From: Lysobacter antibioticus
GTDB lineage: Bacteria > Pseudomonadota > Gammaproteobacteria > Xanthomonadales > Xanthomonadaceae
Length of the DNA: 64,000 nt
Assembly: GCF_000731095.1 (NCBI RefSeq)
Contig: NZ_JMTZ01000009.1
Coordinates: forward strand, 79,191 to 143,190
Reading direction: 5' to 3'
Shown in pieces: positions 55,851 to 64,000 of the stretch (positions within the stretch are counted from its first letter, which is position 1; the number at the start of each line of letters is the position of its first letter). The notes beneath the pieces were generated by a model. That model saw only the letters and a list, made by a program, of their open reading frames with translations. It searched no databases and was not told the DNA's origin. A program made the translations under genes and the position numbers.

Positions 55851-56705
55851 TCAGACTTTCCAGCGCGTAAGTTCGCCGCGCGCGACCACGGTCGCGCTGC
55901 CGGAGACGCGGATCGGCCCGATCTGCGCCAGCGAACCTTCGACCACCGCGTGCATGACCGAGCGGCGGCCCATCTCGACGCCCTGGCAAATCTCGATCGG
56001 CTGGCCGAAACCGAGTTGGCCGTGACGGATCAGGTGCAAGGCCAGCGGCCCCGCCGCCGAACCGGTCGCGGCGTCCTCGGCCACGCCGTAAGCCGGCGAG
56101 AACATGCGCATGCGCCATTGCGAGCCCGAGCCGGCGAAGCAGTTCGCGGCCATGTCGGGCAAGGTGGCGAGGATGCGCAGGTCGGGTTTCACCGCCGACA
56201 GCGCCGGGATGCTCGGCAAACCCACGAAGACATGGCGCGGCCCGTTGCGGTAGATCTCCACCGGCAAGGTCGACGAGGCCAGGCCGAGGCCTTCGAGCAA
56301 TACATCGGCGAGTTCGTACGGTTCCCAGGCCGGAATCGGCTGCTGCATGCTCGCAGTGAGGATGCTGCCGTCGTCGCTGCGCTGGAAGGTGAAAGGCACC
56401 GTGCCCATCGCGGTTTCCAGGCCGAACCCGGCGGCATCGCATTGCTCGCCGAGCACGATGGCGGTACCGAGCGTCGGGTGGCCGGCGAACGGAAGCTCGT
56501 TGACCGGGGTGAAGATGCGCACGTGGAAATCGCCGTCGGCGCCGGGCGGGAACACGAACGTGGTCTCGGAAAGATTCATCTCCCGCGCGATGCGTTGCAT
56601 GTCCGCCGCTTCCAGGCCGAACGCGTTGGTGAACACCGCGACCGGGTTGCCTTCCAGCGGCCGGTCGGTGAATACATCGGCCACTACATACTTGCCTGCC
56701 GTCAT
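55851..56705 (-). CDS. phzF: Phenazine biosynthesis protein PhzF, isomerase
   Basis: 284-residue PhzF that isomerises trans-2,3-dihydro-3-hydroxyanthranilate to the reactive ketone. Catalytic Glu lies in NLSETTFVF, the phosphate-like loop GHPTLGTA and Asp in VAEDAATGSAAGPL are intact. It is a two-lobed diaminopimelate-epimerase-like fold. It starts 13 bases after the phzG stop and precedes phzB by 69 bases, all minus strand. AAGGA Shine-Dalgarno upstream. Core enzyme of phenazine assembly. Confidence 0.96.
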   Translation of the reverse strand: MTAGKYVVADVFTDRPLEGNPVAVFTNAFGLEAADMQRIAREMNLSETTFVFPPGADGDFHVRIFTPVNELPFAGHPTLGTAIVLGEQCDAAGFGLETAMGTVPFTFQRSDDGSILTASMQQPIPAWEPYELADVLLEGLGLASSTLPVEIYRNGPRHVFVGLPSIPALSAVKPDLRILATLPDMAANCFAGSGSQWRMRMFSPAYGVAEDAATGSAAGPLALHLIRHGQLGFGQPIEICQGVEMGRRSVMHAVVEGSLAQIGPIRVSGSATVVARGELTRWKV

Positions 56706-56718
56706 GATCAGCACATCC

Positions 56719-57348
56719 TTATGGTTGAAGCCTGCGATGGGTCCAGCCCGACGGCGCGGCGTCGTAGCGCAAACGGCTGTGCAGCCGGTCGTCGGAGGCC
56801 TGCCAGAACTCGACGATGGTCGGACGCAGGGCATAGCCGTGCCAGCCCTCCGGCCGCACCAGCGGAATCGCCGAGCGGGTCAGGCGCTGGGCCTGCAGAC
56901 GCAGCGCCTTCTCGTCTTCCAGCAAGGCGCTCTGGCGCGACACGGTCGACATGGAATTGGCCTCGGGCGGCCGCTTGGTCCACAGCAGGTCCGACTCCGC
57001 GCCCGACAGCGGCCCGATCGGGCCTGACAACACGATCTGCTGCTTGGTCTCGCGCCAATACAACACGCCCGAGGCCCAGCCGTTGAAGGCGATTTCGCGG
57101 CCTTTCTGGCTTTTCGCATGGGTGGTGAACACCAGCGAATCGCCGGTGATCTCGAGCAGATGGACCATGCGGTTGGAGGCGCGGCCGTCGATGCCGGTGG
57201 TCGCCAGGGCCAAGGTGCCGGGATCGCGCACACGATTGTCGATGGCCTGGTTGAACCATTCGCGCAGCAGCGGGATCGGTAGCTCGGGTGGAACGTCGAA
57301 GATGGAAATCTCCATCGCCTCGGCTTGTGTGTGGTTGAGTTGACTCAT
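56719..57348 (-). CDS. phzG: Phenazine biosynthesis FMN oxidase PhzG
   Basis: 209-residue pyridoxine-5'-phosphate-oxidase-like flavoprotein that oxidises the condensation product toward phenazine-1-carboxylic or phenazine-1,6-dicarboxylic acid. FMN-binding blocks ALATTGIDGRASNRMVHLLE, VFTTHAKSQKGREI and the substrate loop RPEGWHGYALRP are recognised. The ATG MSQLNHTQ was chosen; upstream frame is 85 codons of GC-rich Pro/Ala that overlaps palindromic DNA. It follows the small ORF by a 273-bp gap. Confidence 0.93.
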   Translation of the reverse strand: MSQLNHTQAEAMEISIFDVPPELPIPLLREWFNQAIDNRVRDPGTLALATTGIDGRASNRMVHLLEITGDSLVFTTHAKSQKGREIAFNGWASGVLYWRETKQQIVLSGPIGPLSGAESDLLWTKRPPEANSMSTVSRQSALLEDEKALRLQAQRLTRSAIPLVRPEGWHGYALRPTIVEFWQASDDRLHSRLRYDAAPSGWTHRRLQP

Positions 57349-57621
57349 GTCGGTTCGTCCGTTGAATGGGGGCTTGCGTGTTCGCATCGGGGTCCGCATC
57401 GCTGATCGCTCTGCCGATGGCCGTCGATGCCCGCACCGAACGCCAGGCGTGGCGATTGCTCGTTTTGTTGCCGGCGCAGCCGGCGCCGGCTCCGATACGC
57501 CGGCGCCGGTTCCGGCGCAGCCGGGCGCGCGTACCGGTCCGTCGCCTGCACCGACGAACCCTGCGCGCTGCCCGGCTGCGCCGGTGGCCGAACGCCCGGC
57601 CATGCGCTTTGAAGCGATGTT
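57349..57621. other. Palindrome-rich gap inside the phz operon
   Basis: 273 bases between the small ORF and phzG. It contains GCCGGCGCCGGC at 57479-57490 and again at 57499-57509, each with CCGGCGCAGCCGG beside it. These can form stable hairpins that set relative expression or mRNA processing. No credible gene. Confidence 0.55.
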
Positions 57622-57960
57622 TCAGGCGTGCTCTTCCTCCAGCGCGTCGCCGACCAGCCAGGGGCCGGCGCGGCCGTTCTCGATCAACACCTCCATGTCG
57701 AAGGTCGTGCGCATGCTCGGCGGATAGCCGATCAGCTCGGTCGCGCGGTTCGGCGGCAGCGGCTGGCTCATCGCGTCGCTCGACTCCCACACCACCACCG
57801 CGCCCCACAGGTTGTTGGCCGGGTCGGAGATCCAGAACTTGGAATGCATGCCGCGCACGTCTTCCCAGGGCGCAACGCCCTCCTCCCTCAGATAGTCGCG
57901 CATCGACTCTATGGTCTGGCTCGATTTGTCCAGGTTCCACCAACTGATCGTCGTTTTCAT
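57622..57960 (-). CDS. Small protein in phz operon, possible ABM/YdhR-like monooxygenase
   Basis: 112 residues, overlapping phzE by ATGA and so translated with it. The sequence has the shape of a ferredoxin-like alpha+beta barrel monomer: SWWNLDKSSQTIESMRDYL, an aromatic strand DPANNLWGAVVVWESS and a C-terminal EVLIENGRAGPWL strand. It resembles YdhR/antibiotic-biosynthesis-monooxygenase proteins. It is not part of the canonical seven phz genes. In a Lysobacter myxin cluster a gene named phzX is described as a monooxygenase; whether this is that gene I cannot tell. It may hydroxylate or decarboxylate the phenazine, or be a stabilising partner. Confidence 0.6.
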   Translation of the reverse strand: MKTTISWWNLDKSSQTIESMRDYLREEGVAPWEDVRGMHSKFWISDPANNLWGAVVVWESSDAMSQPLPPNRATELIGYPPSMRTTFDMEVLIENGRAGPWLVGDALEEEHA

Positions 57961-59828
57961 GTGGTCAACACTCTCTTTACGCTCGAAGCGATGATGTCCA
58001 CGCCGCGGTGGGTCAGCAGGGACTCGGCATGGAACTGGATCGAGGCGAAGCTGGCGCCGCGCAATGCGTGCACTTCGTTCGACTCGGCATCGCGGCTGAC
58101 CTCGATCAGGCTGTGGTCGCCGCGGGCGAACTGGCTGCTATCGCACTTGGCGACATAGGTGTTGTAGAAGCCCACCAATTCGGGGCTGCCGAAGAAATCG
58201 ATCTCGCGCTGCACGCCCTGGTTCGGCGAGGCGCGCTGGATCAGCTCCAGACCCAGTTCCAGGCACAGGATCTGGTGGCTCAGACACACCGCCAGGAACG
58301 ATTTCTTCTCGGCGAGCAGGTGGCTCATCGCGCGGCGGATGCTGGCGATGCGCGGGTCGTCCATATTGCGCGGGTCGCCCGGGCCGGGGCCCATCACCGC
58401 CAGGTCCCAGTCGCCCTTGAACAGCGCCGGTTCGTCGAAGCGGCACATGGTGACGTCCAGGCCGATCGACTTGAGCTGTTGCGCCAGCATCGCGGTGAAC
58501 GCGTCCTCGGCGTCGACCATCAACACCTTGCGCCCGCTCAACGCCGGGTCGATGCGAATGCGGTCGTCGGCATCGGACAGCCAGAAATCGGCGATGCCGC
58601 CGTTGCGCTGCTTCAGCGCCGCCTGCACGTCCGGGTCGAGCCCGAAGCTGGACTTGCGGCCGTGGCCGAGCGCGGCCAGCAAGGCCTTGGCCTTGGCGCG
58701 GGTTTCCGCGGCCTCCGAAGCCGGGTCGGAATGGCGCACGATGGTCGCGCCGACGCCGATGCGCATGCGCCCGCCGGCATCGATGTCGGCGGTGCGGATC
58801 AGGATCGCCGAGTCCATCATCGCCTGGCCGTTCGCGTCGCGACCGATCAGCGCGGCCACGCCGCCGTAGTAACCGCGGCCTTCCGGCTCGTGACGGGCGA
58901 TGATCCGGCAGGCGTTCTCGATCGGGCTGCCGGTGACGGTCGGCGCGAGCAAGGTGTGGCGCAGAATCGTGCGCGGGTCGCTGGTCGTACGCCCTTCGAT
59001 GAAATACTCGGTGTGGGCGAGCCGCGACATCTCCTTCAGATAAGGACCGACCACCTTGCCGCCTTGCGGGCAGAAGTGGGCCATCATCTTCAGCTCCTCG
59101 TCGACCACCATGTACAGCTCGTCTTTCTCCTTGGCGTCGGCGAGGAAACCCATCACGCCCGACAACGACGGCCCCGATGGCGGATAGCGGTAGGTGCCGC
59201 TGATCGGGTTCATCGTCGCCACGCCGTCGCGCAGGCTGACCTGGCGCTCCGGGCTGGCGCCGATGAAGGTGCGCTCGCCGGTGTGGACGATGAAGGTCCA
59301 GTAGGCGCCGACTTCCTCCTGCACCAGGCGGCGGAACGCAGCCAGCGCGACCCGCAGCGAATAGCCGCTGATGTCGGCGATGAAAGTCCGCTTGAGCACG
59401 AAGTTGGAGCCCTCGCCGCGGCCGATCTCGTCGGCGACGATCCGCCGCACCTTGTCGGCGTAGGCCTCGTCGTCGATGTCGAACTCGCCGCCGGCCAGCT
59501 CGATCGGGGCGGCGGCGATGGTCTTCAGGGCTTCTTCGACGGAAACGCGCTCACGCTGATGGATCGTCATGACTTGCAGACGCTGGCCATCGTCGACGGA
59601 CGCGAAACCGCGCTCGCGCAATTGTCCGTAGGGAATCAGTACCAACACTTCCTCGCCGACGGTTCCCGCGTCGGCCAGCGGAATCGATTCGAGCGTATCG
59701 AACTGGCCCATCTCGCCGGCGAACACGTCCAGCATGTCCTGGACGTCCGACTGCGGACGGAACAGCAGCGCGAACGCGGCTTTGCCGGTATTACCCGCGA
59801 CGATGTCGCGCAGCAATGGGGTAGTCAT
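57957..59828 (-). CDS. phzE: 2-amino-2-desoxyisochorismate synthase PhzE
   Basis: 623-residue fusion that aminates chorismate to ADIC. The N-terminal about 420 residues are a TrpE-like chorismate-binding domain ([13 protein letters not shown] and [29 protein letters not shown]); the C-terminal 190 residues are a class I glutamine amidotransferase with catalytic Cys in LAVCLSHQ and the His/Glu pair in SIQFHAES. The ATG has stop/start overlap with phzD upstream and with the small ORF downstream, a tightly coupled cistron chain. Confidence 0.96.
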   Translation of the reverse strand: MTTPLLRDIVAGNTGKAAFALLFRPQSDVQDMLDVFAGEMGQFDTLESIPLADAGTVGEEVLVLIPYGQLRERGFASVDDGQRLQVMTIHQRERVSVEEALKTIAAAPIELAGGEFDIDDEAYADKVRRIVADEIGRGEGSNFVLKRTFIADISGYSLRVALAAFRRLVQEEVGAYWTFIVHTGERTFIGASPERQVSLRDGVATMNPISGTYRYPPSGPSLSGVMGFLADAKEKDELYMVVDEELKMMAHFCPQGGKVVGPYLKEMSRLAHTEYFIEGRTTSDPRTILRHTLLAPTVTGSPIENACRIIARHEPEGRGYYGGVAALIGRDANGQAMMDSAILIRTADIDAGGRMRIGVGATIVRHSDPASEAAETRAKAKALLAALGHGRKSSFGLDPDVQAALKQRNGGIADFWLSDADDRIRIDPALSGRKVLMVDAEDAFTAMLAQQLKSIGLDVTMCRFDEPALFKGDWDLAVMGPGPGDPRNMDDPRIASIRRAMSHLLAEKKSFLAVCLSHQILCLELGLELIQRASPNQGVQREIDFFGSPELVGFYNTYVAKCDSSQFARGDHSLIEVSRDAESNEVHALRGASFASIQFHAESLLTHRGVDIIASSVKRVLTT

Positions 59829-60451
59829 GCGGCCACCTGTTCCGAGGTCACCACGACGGCGCAGCAGCGCGCGGCGTACTCGAGCGCCATCAGGTGACGT
59901 TCCAGAGAGAAATCGGCGACGGCGTCGCCGACCACGAAGGTTTCGATATCGTTGGAGAAAGCTTCGACCGCGGTCATCAGCACGCCGATGTGGGCGTAGA
60001 CGCCGCAGATGATCAGCTGGTCGCGGCCGGCTTCGCGCATGCGCTTGAGCAGGTTCGACTTCCAGAACGCGCTGTAGCGCCACTTGGTCAGCGACCAGTC
60101 GCCCTCGATCGGGCTGAGCTCGTCGACCACGTTGCGGTCGACCGGGTCGACTTGCATGCCGCTGCCCCAGAAGTCTTTGAGCAGTCCGCGCTCTTCGGCG
60201 GTCATGCCGCCCGGCTGCGCGGTATAGGCCACCGGAATGCCGAGCGCCTGGCAGCGCCTGCGGATCGAAGCGGCATTCTTGACCAGCACCGAGCCCAGCC
60301 CTTCGGACGGGATCGGACGCAGGAAATAACGTTGCATGTCGTGCACCAGCAGCACCGCGCGATCGGGATCGATCTTCCAGCTCGCGATGTTGGCGGGAAG
60401 CTGGGCGGAGGTCGGCATCGCATAAGGCTGGATCTTGGGAATACCGGTCAT
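59825..60451 (-). CDS. phzD: Phenazine biosynthesis protein PhzD, isochorismatase
   Basis: 208-residue hydrolase that removes pyruvate from ADIC giving trans-2,3-dihydro-3-hydroxyanthranilate. It has the isochorismatase fold with VHDMQRYFL (catalytic Asp) and, as in true PhzD, the usual cysteine of the superfamily is replaced in [30 protein letters not shown] matches the family N-terminus, hence the chosen start; an ATG four codons upstream is possible. It is separated from phzC by 218 bases that carry a strong hairpin. Confidence 0.95.
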   Translation of the reverse strand: MTGIPKIQPYAMPTSAQLPANIASWKIDPDRAVLLVHDMQRYFLRPIPSEGLGSVLVKNAASIRRRCQALGIPVAYTAQPGGMTAEERGLLKDFWGSGMQVDPVDRNVVDELSPIEGDWSLTKWRYSAFWKSNLLKRMREAGRDQLIICGVYAHIGVLMTAVEAFSNDIETFVVGDAVADFSLERHLMALEYAARCCAVVVTSEQVAA

Positions 60452-60631
60452 GGTTGCTTCCATCGTCTCGGGCGTAACACCCTTCGTGGCGGTTGCCGCG
60501 GCGGAGCGAGCGCTGCCGCAGCTTGGGATTCGTAGCCCGCGCGCAGCCGCCGCCGACGGCGCGCAGGCGCGGTACGCGAAGACACGGCGGTCGTTCGCGG
60601 CGTTCGGGTTGGGCAGCGCGTGCTAGCTGCT

Positions 60632-60667
60632 GCGAGGGGCGGTCGCGCGGACGCGACCGCCCCTCGC
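60632..60667 (-). terminator. 16-bp perfect hairpin between phzC and phzD
   Basis: GCGAGGGGCGGTCGCG, loop CGGA, then its exact complement. On the minus strand it comes just after phzC. No T-run follows, so it is more likely an mRNA-stabilising or attenuating structure than a strict terminator. Confidence 0.75.
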
Positions 60668-60669
60668 GC

Positions 60670-62088
60670 TCACAGCGAACCGCCCATCGCCTGCAAGCGC
60701 GGCGCGATCGGCCGCGCCGACGGCGTGGCGCGGCTGGCGGAGACGATCAGCATCGACAGCTCCAGGGACTGTTCGTAGTTCAGGCGTGGATCGACCGCTG
60801 TCTTGTAGGCGCGGCTAAGGTCGGCCTCGGCCAGGTCGCGTGCGCCGCCCAGGCATTCGGTCACGTCCTCGCCGGTCAGCTCCAGATGCACACCGCCCAG
60901 ACGCGTGCCTTCGGCGGCGTGGATATCGAAGGCCAAGTCCAGCTCGCCGCGGATATTGTCGAAACGGCGGGTCTTGTAGCCGTTGCCCACACTCTCGGTG
61001 TTGCCGTGCATCGGATCGGCGACCCACAGCACCCGGCGACCGGCCTGCCGCACCGCCTTGAGCAGGCCCGGCAAGGCATCGGCGATGCGGCTCTTGCCCA
61101 TGCGCGTGATCAGGGTCAAACGACCCGGTTCTTCGTAGGGATTGAGCACGTCGATCAGGCGCAGCAACTCGTCGGGCTTGGTGGTCGGGCCGATTTTCAC
61201 CGCGATCGGGTTGCCGATGCCGCGGAACAGCTCGACGTGGGCGCCGTCCAGCGCGGCGGTGCGCATGCCGATCCAGGGCAAATGCGTCGACAGATTGAAC
61301 CAACCGCCGCGTTGCGGCACGCGCCGGGTCAACGCGGCCTCGTAGTGCAGCAGCAAGGCTTCGTGCGAGGTGTAGAAGCCGGTATGCATGCGGCTGTCGA
61401 CGAACTGCCCGCCGACGGTTTTCATGAAGCGCAGCGAGTCGGCGATTTCCTCGACCACCCGCTTGTATTCGATGGCGCGCGGCGAGTGCTCGACCCAATC
61501 GAGTTTCCAGTACTCCGGATGATGGATGTCGCCGAAGCCGCCATCGACCATGGCGCGAGTAAAATTCAGGGTCAGCGCCGAGTGGGCATAAGCCTCGAAC
61601 ATGCGGTTCGGGTCGGGGCGGCGAGAGGCCTCGTCGAAATCGGCGCCGTTGACGATGTCGCCGCGGAAGCTCGGCAGCGACACGCCGTCGCGCGTTTCCT
61701 CGTCGCTGGATCGCGGCTTGGCATATTGGCCTGCGAAACGGCCGACCCGGATCACCGGCTGCTTCAGGCCGTGCGCCAGGACGATGCTCATCTGCAACAG
61801 CACCTTGAGGCGGTTGGCGATGATCTCGCTGGTGCAGTCGACGAAGCTCTCGGCGCAATCGCCTCCGTGCAGCAGGAAGCGGCGCCCTTCCTGCGCTTCG
61901 GCCAGCGCCCTTTTCAACTTCAGCACTTCCAGCGAGGTCACCAGCGGCGGCAATCGCGCCAGCCGGTCGGTCGCCTTGGTCAGTTCCCCATCCGCCGCGT
62001 ACTGGGGTTGCTGCTGCGCCGGACGCTGTTGCCAGGTCTGCGGCGACCAATCGTCCTCGTTTCTGACTACGCTCAACGGTCGAAACAT
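60670..62088 (-). CDS. phzC: Class II DAHP synthase PhzC
   Basis: 472-residue class II 3-deoxy-D-arabino-heptulosonate 7-phosphate synthase feeding chorismate into phenazine synthesis. Signatures: RRFLLHGGDCAESFVDC (metal and substrate Cys), KPRSSDEE loop, IGMRTAALDGAHVEL, WVADPMHGNTESV and GEDVTECLGG. Such class II copies in secondary metabolism are usually insensitive to aromatic amino acid feedback. It is the first gene of the operon, so the promoter must lie in the 627 bases upstream. Confidence 0.95.
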   Translation of the reverse strand: MFRPLSVVRNEDDWSPQTWQQRPAQQQPQYAADGELTKATDRLARLPPLVTSLEVLKLKRALAEAQEGRRFLLHGGDCAESFVDCTSEIIANRLKVLLQMSIVLAHGLKQPVIRVGRFAGQYAKPRSSDEETRDGVSLPSFRGDIVNGADFDEASRRPDPNRMFEAYAHSALTLNFTRAMVDGGFGDIHHPEYWKLDWVEHSPRAIEYKRVVEEIADSLRFMKTVGGQFVDSRMHTGFYTSHEALLLHYEAALTRRVPQRGGWFNLSTHLPWIGMRTAALDGAHVELFRGIGNPIAVKIGPTTKPDELLRLIDVLNPYEEPGRLTLITRMGKSRIADALPGLLKAVRQAGRRVLWVADPMHGNTESVGNGYKTRRFDNIRGELDLAFDIHAAEGTRLGGVHLELTGEDVTECLGGARDLAEADLSRAYKTAVDPRLNYEQSLELSMLIVSASRATPSARPIAPRLQAMGGSL

Positions 62089-62715
62089 GGATTCATCTCC
62101 CCACTAGGTTTGAGTGCCGGCACGCGATCAGTTCGCGTCGATCCCTGCATGCGAGCTTCTGTATCTGGCGCTGCACGCCATGGCGCCGATTGCGACGCGC
62201 CGTATATCGAGTGCGCGCCGAATCCGTCGCCCCATCCGTGTCGATGGGAATGCCACAAACCCCGCTGCTCGAACCGCGTCTTTCCCCGCTCGAATACAGC
62301 TCGCGACTTCCAGCAGTGAAGGCAAATTATCAGATGGAAAATGAGGGTTTAACCGTAGAAAGTACGTAACCGACGTCGATGCGATCGATGTAGATTTGCA
62401 GCCGCCGGGCAGACTCATCGCGCGGTATGTACGGCACTTCATCGCAGTTTCCGATTTAGTGTGAGCGTTATCGGTTTTTTATTTTGATCAACGCACCGAC
62501 GTTGTCCGGACCGCGCCTTGATAGCGTCCGCAAAGTCTCATAAACGAATCCGATGTTCGCAGGGGGGCGGTCATACATCGGACTTGTTGCAGCGTTTCAA
62601 TCAACGGCTGAGCGGTTCCGCGTGCGTCGCATCGACTATCCCATCCCGGCTGGGCGATTCGCCCTTCGCCAGTGCCATCCGCGCTTGTTTGCGCATAACC
62701 ACTCCAGGAGTGCAT
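62089..62715. promoter_or_regulatory. Divergent promoter region of phzC and the methyltransferase
   Basis: 627 bases with an AT-rich core at about 62320-62370 and TTTTTTATTTTGATC at about 62475-62490, in otherwise GC-rich DNA. The AT-rich segments are the likely promoter sites. I searched for a lux-box-like 20-bp inverted repeat and saw none convincing; a loose GATGCGATCGATG repeat is at about 62377-62390. No credible ORF. Confidence 0.45.
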
Positions 62716-63741
62716 ATGACTGAGAATAACCGTGCCGGCGCCGTACCCTTGTCGTCGATCCTGCTGCAGATGATCACCGGCTATTGGGTGACTCAATCGC
62801 TCTACGTCGCCGCCAAGCTCGGCATCGCCGACCTGGTCGCCGATGCGCCGAAGACCATCGAAGAGCTGGCGGCGAAGACCGGCGCCAAGGCGCCGCTGCT
62901 CAAGCGCGTGCTGCGCACCATCGCCAGCATCGGCGTGTTCACCGAAACCCAGCCGGGCATCTTCGGCATCACTCCGCTGGCCGCGTTGCTGCGCAGCGGC
63001 ACCCCGGACTCGATGCGCCCGCAGGCGATCATGCACGGCGAGGAGCAGTACCGCGCCTGGGCCGACGTGCTGCACAACGTGCAGACCGGCGAGACCGCGT
63101 TCGAAAAGGAGTTCGGCACCAGCTACTTCGGCTATCTGGCCAAGCATCCGGAGGCCGACCGCGTCTTCAACGAAGCCCAGGCCGGCTACACCAAGCAGGT
63201 CGCTCACGCCGTCGTCGACGCTTACGACTTCTCTCCGTTCAAGACCGTCATCGACATCGGCGCCGGCTACGGCCCGCTGCTGTCGGCGATCCTGCGCAGC
63301 CAGCCCGAGGCCCGCGGCATCCTGTTCGATCAACCGCACGTGGCCGAAGCCGCCGGCAAGCGCCTGGCCGAAGCCGGCGTCGGCGATCGCTGCGGCACGG
63401 TCGGCGGCGACTTCTTCGTCGAAGTGCCCGCGGACGGCGACGTCTACATCCTGTCGCTGCTGCTGCACGATTGGGACGACGAGCGCAGCATCGAGATCCT
63501 GCGCAATTGCCGGCGCGCGATGCCGGCGCACGGCAAGCTGCTGATCGTCGAGCTGGTGCTGCCCGAAGGCGAGGAACCCTTCTTCGGCAAGTGGCTCGAC
63601 CTGCACATGCTGGTCCTGCTCGGCGCCCAGGAACGCACCGCCGACGAGTTCAAGACGCTGTTCGCCGCGTCGGGCTTCGCCTTGGAGCGCGTCCTGCCGA
63701 CCGCATCCGGCCTGAGCATCGTCGAAGCGCGTCCGATCTGA
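62716..63741 (+). CDS. Phenazine O-/N-methyltransferase (PhzM-like)
   Basis: 341-residue SAM-dependent methyltransferase of the plant-O-methyltransferase/PhzM family. N-terminal winged-helix dimerisation domain (about 10-100, LKRVLRTIASIGVFTE), then Rossmann domain with VIDIGAGYGPLLSAI, GGDFFVEVP and the general-base region LLLHDWDDERS. It is transcribed divergently from the phz operon and so belongs to it. A Lysobacter homologue (LaPhzM) methylates N-oxide hydroxyl groups to give myxin; the pseudomonad PhzM methylates nitrogen for pyocyanin. The exact site cannot be told from sequence. Shine-Dalgarno AGGAG precedes the ATG. Confidence 0.88.
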   Translation: MTENNRAGAVPLSSILLQMITGYWVTQSLYVAAKLGIADLVADAPKTIEELAAKTGAKAPLLKRVLRTIASIGVFTETQPGIFGITPLAALLRSGTPDSMRPQAIMHGEEQYRAWADVLHNVQTGETAFEKEFGTSYFGYLAKHPEADRVFNEAQAGYTKQVAHAVVDAYDFSPFKTVIDIGAGYGPLLSAILRSQPEARGILFDQPHVAEAAGKRLAEAGVGDRCGTVGGDFFVEVPADGDVYILSLLLHDWDDERSIEILRNCRRAMPAHGKLLIVELVLPEGEEPFFGKWLDLHMLVLLGAQERTADEFKTLFAASGFALERVLPTASGLSIVEARPI

Positions 63742-63773
63742 TCGCATCGTCCGGCCATGCGCCGGATTACTCG

Positions 63774-63807
63774 CATGCAGCCGGCCGCCGATGCGGCCGG
63801 CTGCATG
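63774..63807 (+). terminator. Hairpin downstream of the methyltransferase
   Basis: 15-bp perfect stem CATGCAGCCGGCCGC with loop CGAT, located 33 bases after the stop, without a long T-tract. The remaining 190 bases to the window end show no gene. Confidence 0.8.
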
Positions 63808-64000
63808 TCGTTACAGTTGCTACCTAATCGCATCTTGACGACTTAGTGCCGCGTGTTTGGACCGCCGTGCGCAACGCCCTGTCTGCAGGGCGATCGCGCT
63901 GCGACGGGCTTGCAAGGTTTCGTTCAAGCAAGATCCAGATCCACATCCAGATCAAACGCCAAGAGCTTCCGCCACTAAAGCGGCGGGTTACTTTCTTTTG

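Noticed and set aside
57347..57727. Plus-strand ORF in the phzG upstream gap
   Set aside because: Pro/Ala/Arg shadow of palindromic GC-rich DNA, no Shine-Dalgarno and no domain.
62089..62715. Quorum-sensing lux box upstream of phzC
   Set aside because: No 18-20-bp inverted repeat of the LuxR type could be supported; the GATGCGATCGATG segment is imperfect.

Overview
The window looks like chromosomal DNA from a Lysobacter-like member of the Xanthomonadaceae. It is very GC-rich with strong third-position GC bias. It carries a FimX-type pilus regulator, a ubiG-gph operon, a PHA locus, paired secreted subtilases and a phenazine operon with a divergent O-methyltransferase, a layout that recalls the myxin/iodinin clusters of Lysobacter. 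The genus call is inference from gene content, not a database result.

Layout: 0-23 kb is mostly core genome: dihydroorotase (cut by the window edge), an M23 peptidase, a membrane GGDEF protein, FolE2, ubiG-gph plus a degenerate phytoene-synthase-like gene, an MTA/SAH deaminase, divergent efp/epmB, fimX, htpX, gluQ, phaB-phaR-phaB, an M48 peptidase, a SUMF1-domain lipoprotein, rnd and tRNA-Ala(CGC). Two intergenic gaps between convergent genes (13.67-13.9 and 18.46-18.68 kb) hold the same composite element: eight copies of a 7-bp repeat, a bidirectional terminator and a C6/G6 palindrome.

23.1-27.9 kb, directly after the tRNA, is a distinctly AT-richer island. It has a nuclease-like remnant, a small two-TM protein and a 688-residue membrane protein with a possible TIR-like nucleotide or signal domain. 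This is a candidate uncharacterised defence or stress module.

27.9-38.4 kb is a class II lanthipeptide locus, all on the minus strand: precursor (lanA), C39-protease ABC exporter (lanT), a MacAB-like adaptor/ATPase/two-permease set, a DsbA-like thiol oxidoreductase and lanM. The predicted 30-residue core has seven Cys but only four Ser/Thr, so thioethers alone cannot use all the cysteines. Together with the DsbA-like gene this suggests a mixed lanthionine-disulfide product.

38.7-51.7 kb has a DUF1552 protein and a 1377-residue lipoprotein fusion (carbohydrate-binding-like, PQQ-type sugar dehydrogenase-like, and planctomycete-type cytochrome/DUF1587-1592-1585 modules), then an alpha/beta hydrolase divergent from an AraC regulator, then two tandem S8-PKD-P-domain proteases. 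51.9-54.9 kb is a membrane winged-helix/TPR regulator. 55.3-62.1 kb is a phenazine operon (phzC-D-E-small ORF-G-F-B) with a divergent methyltransferase at 62.7-63.7 kb.
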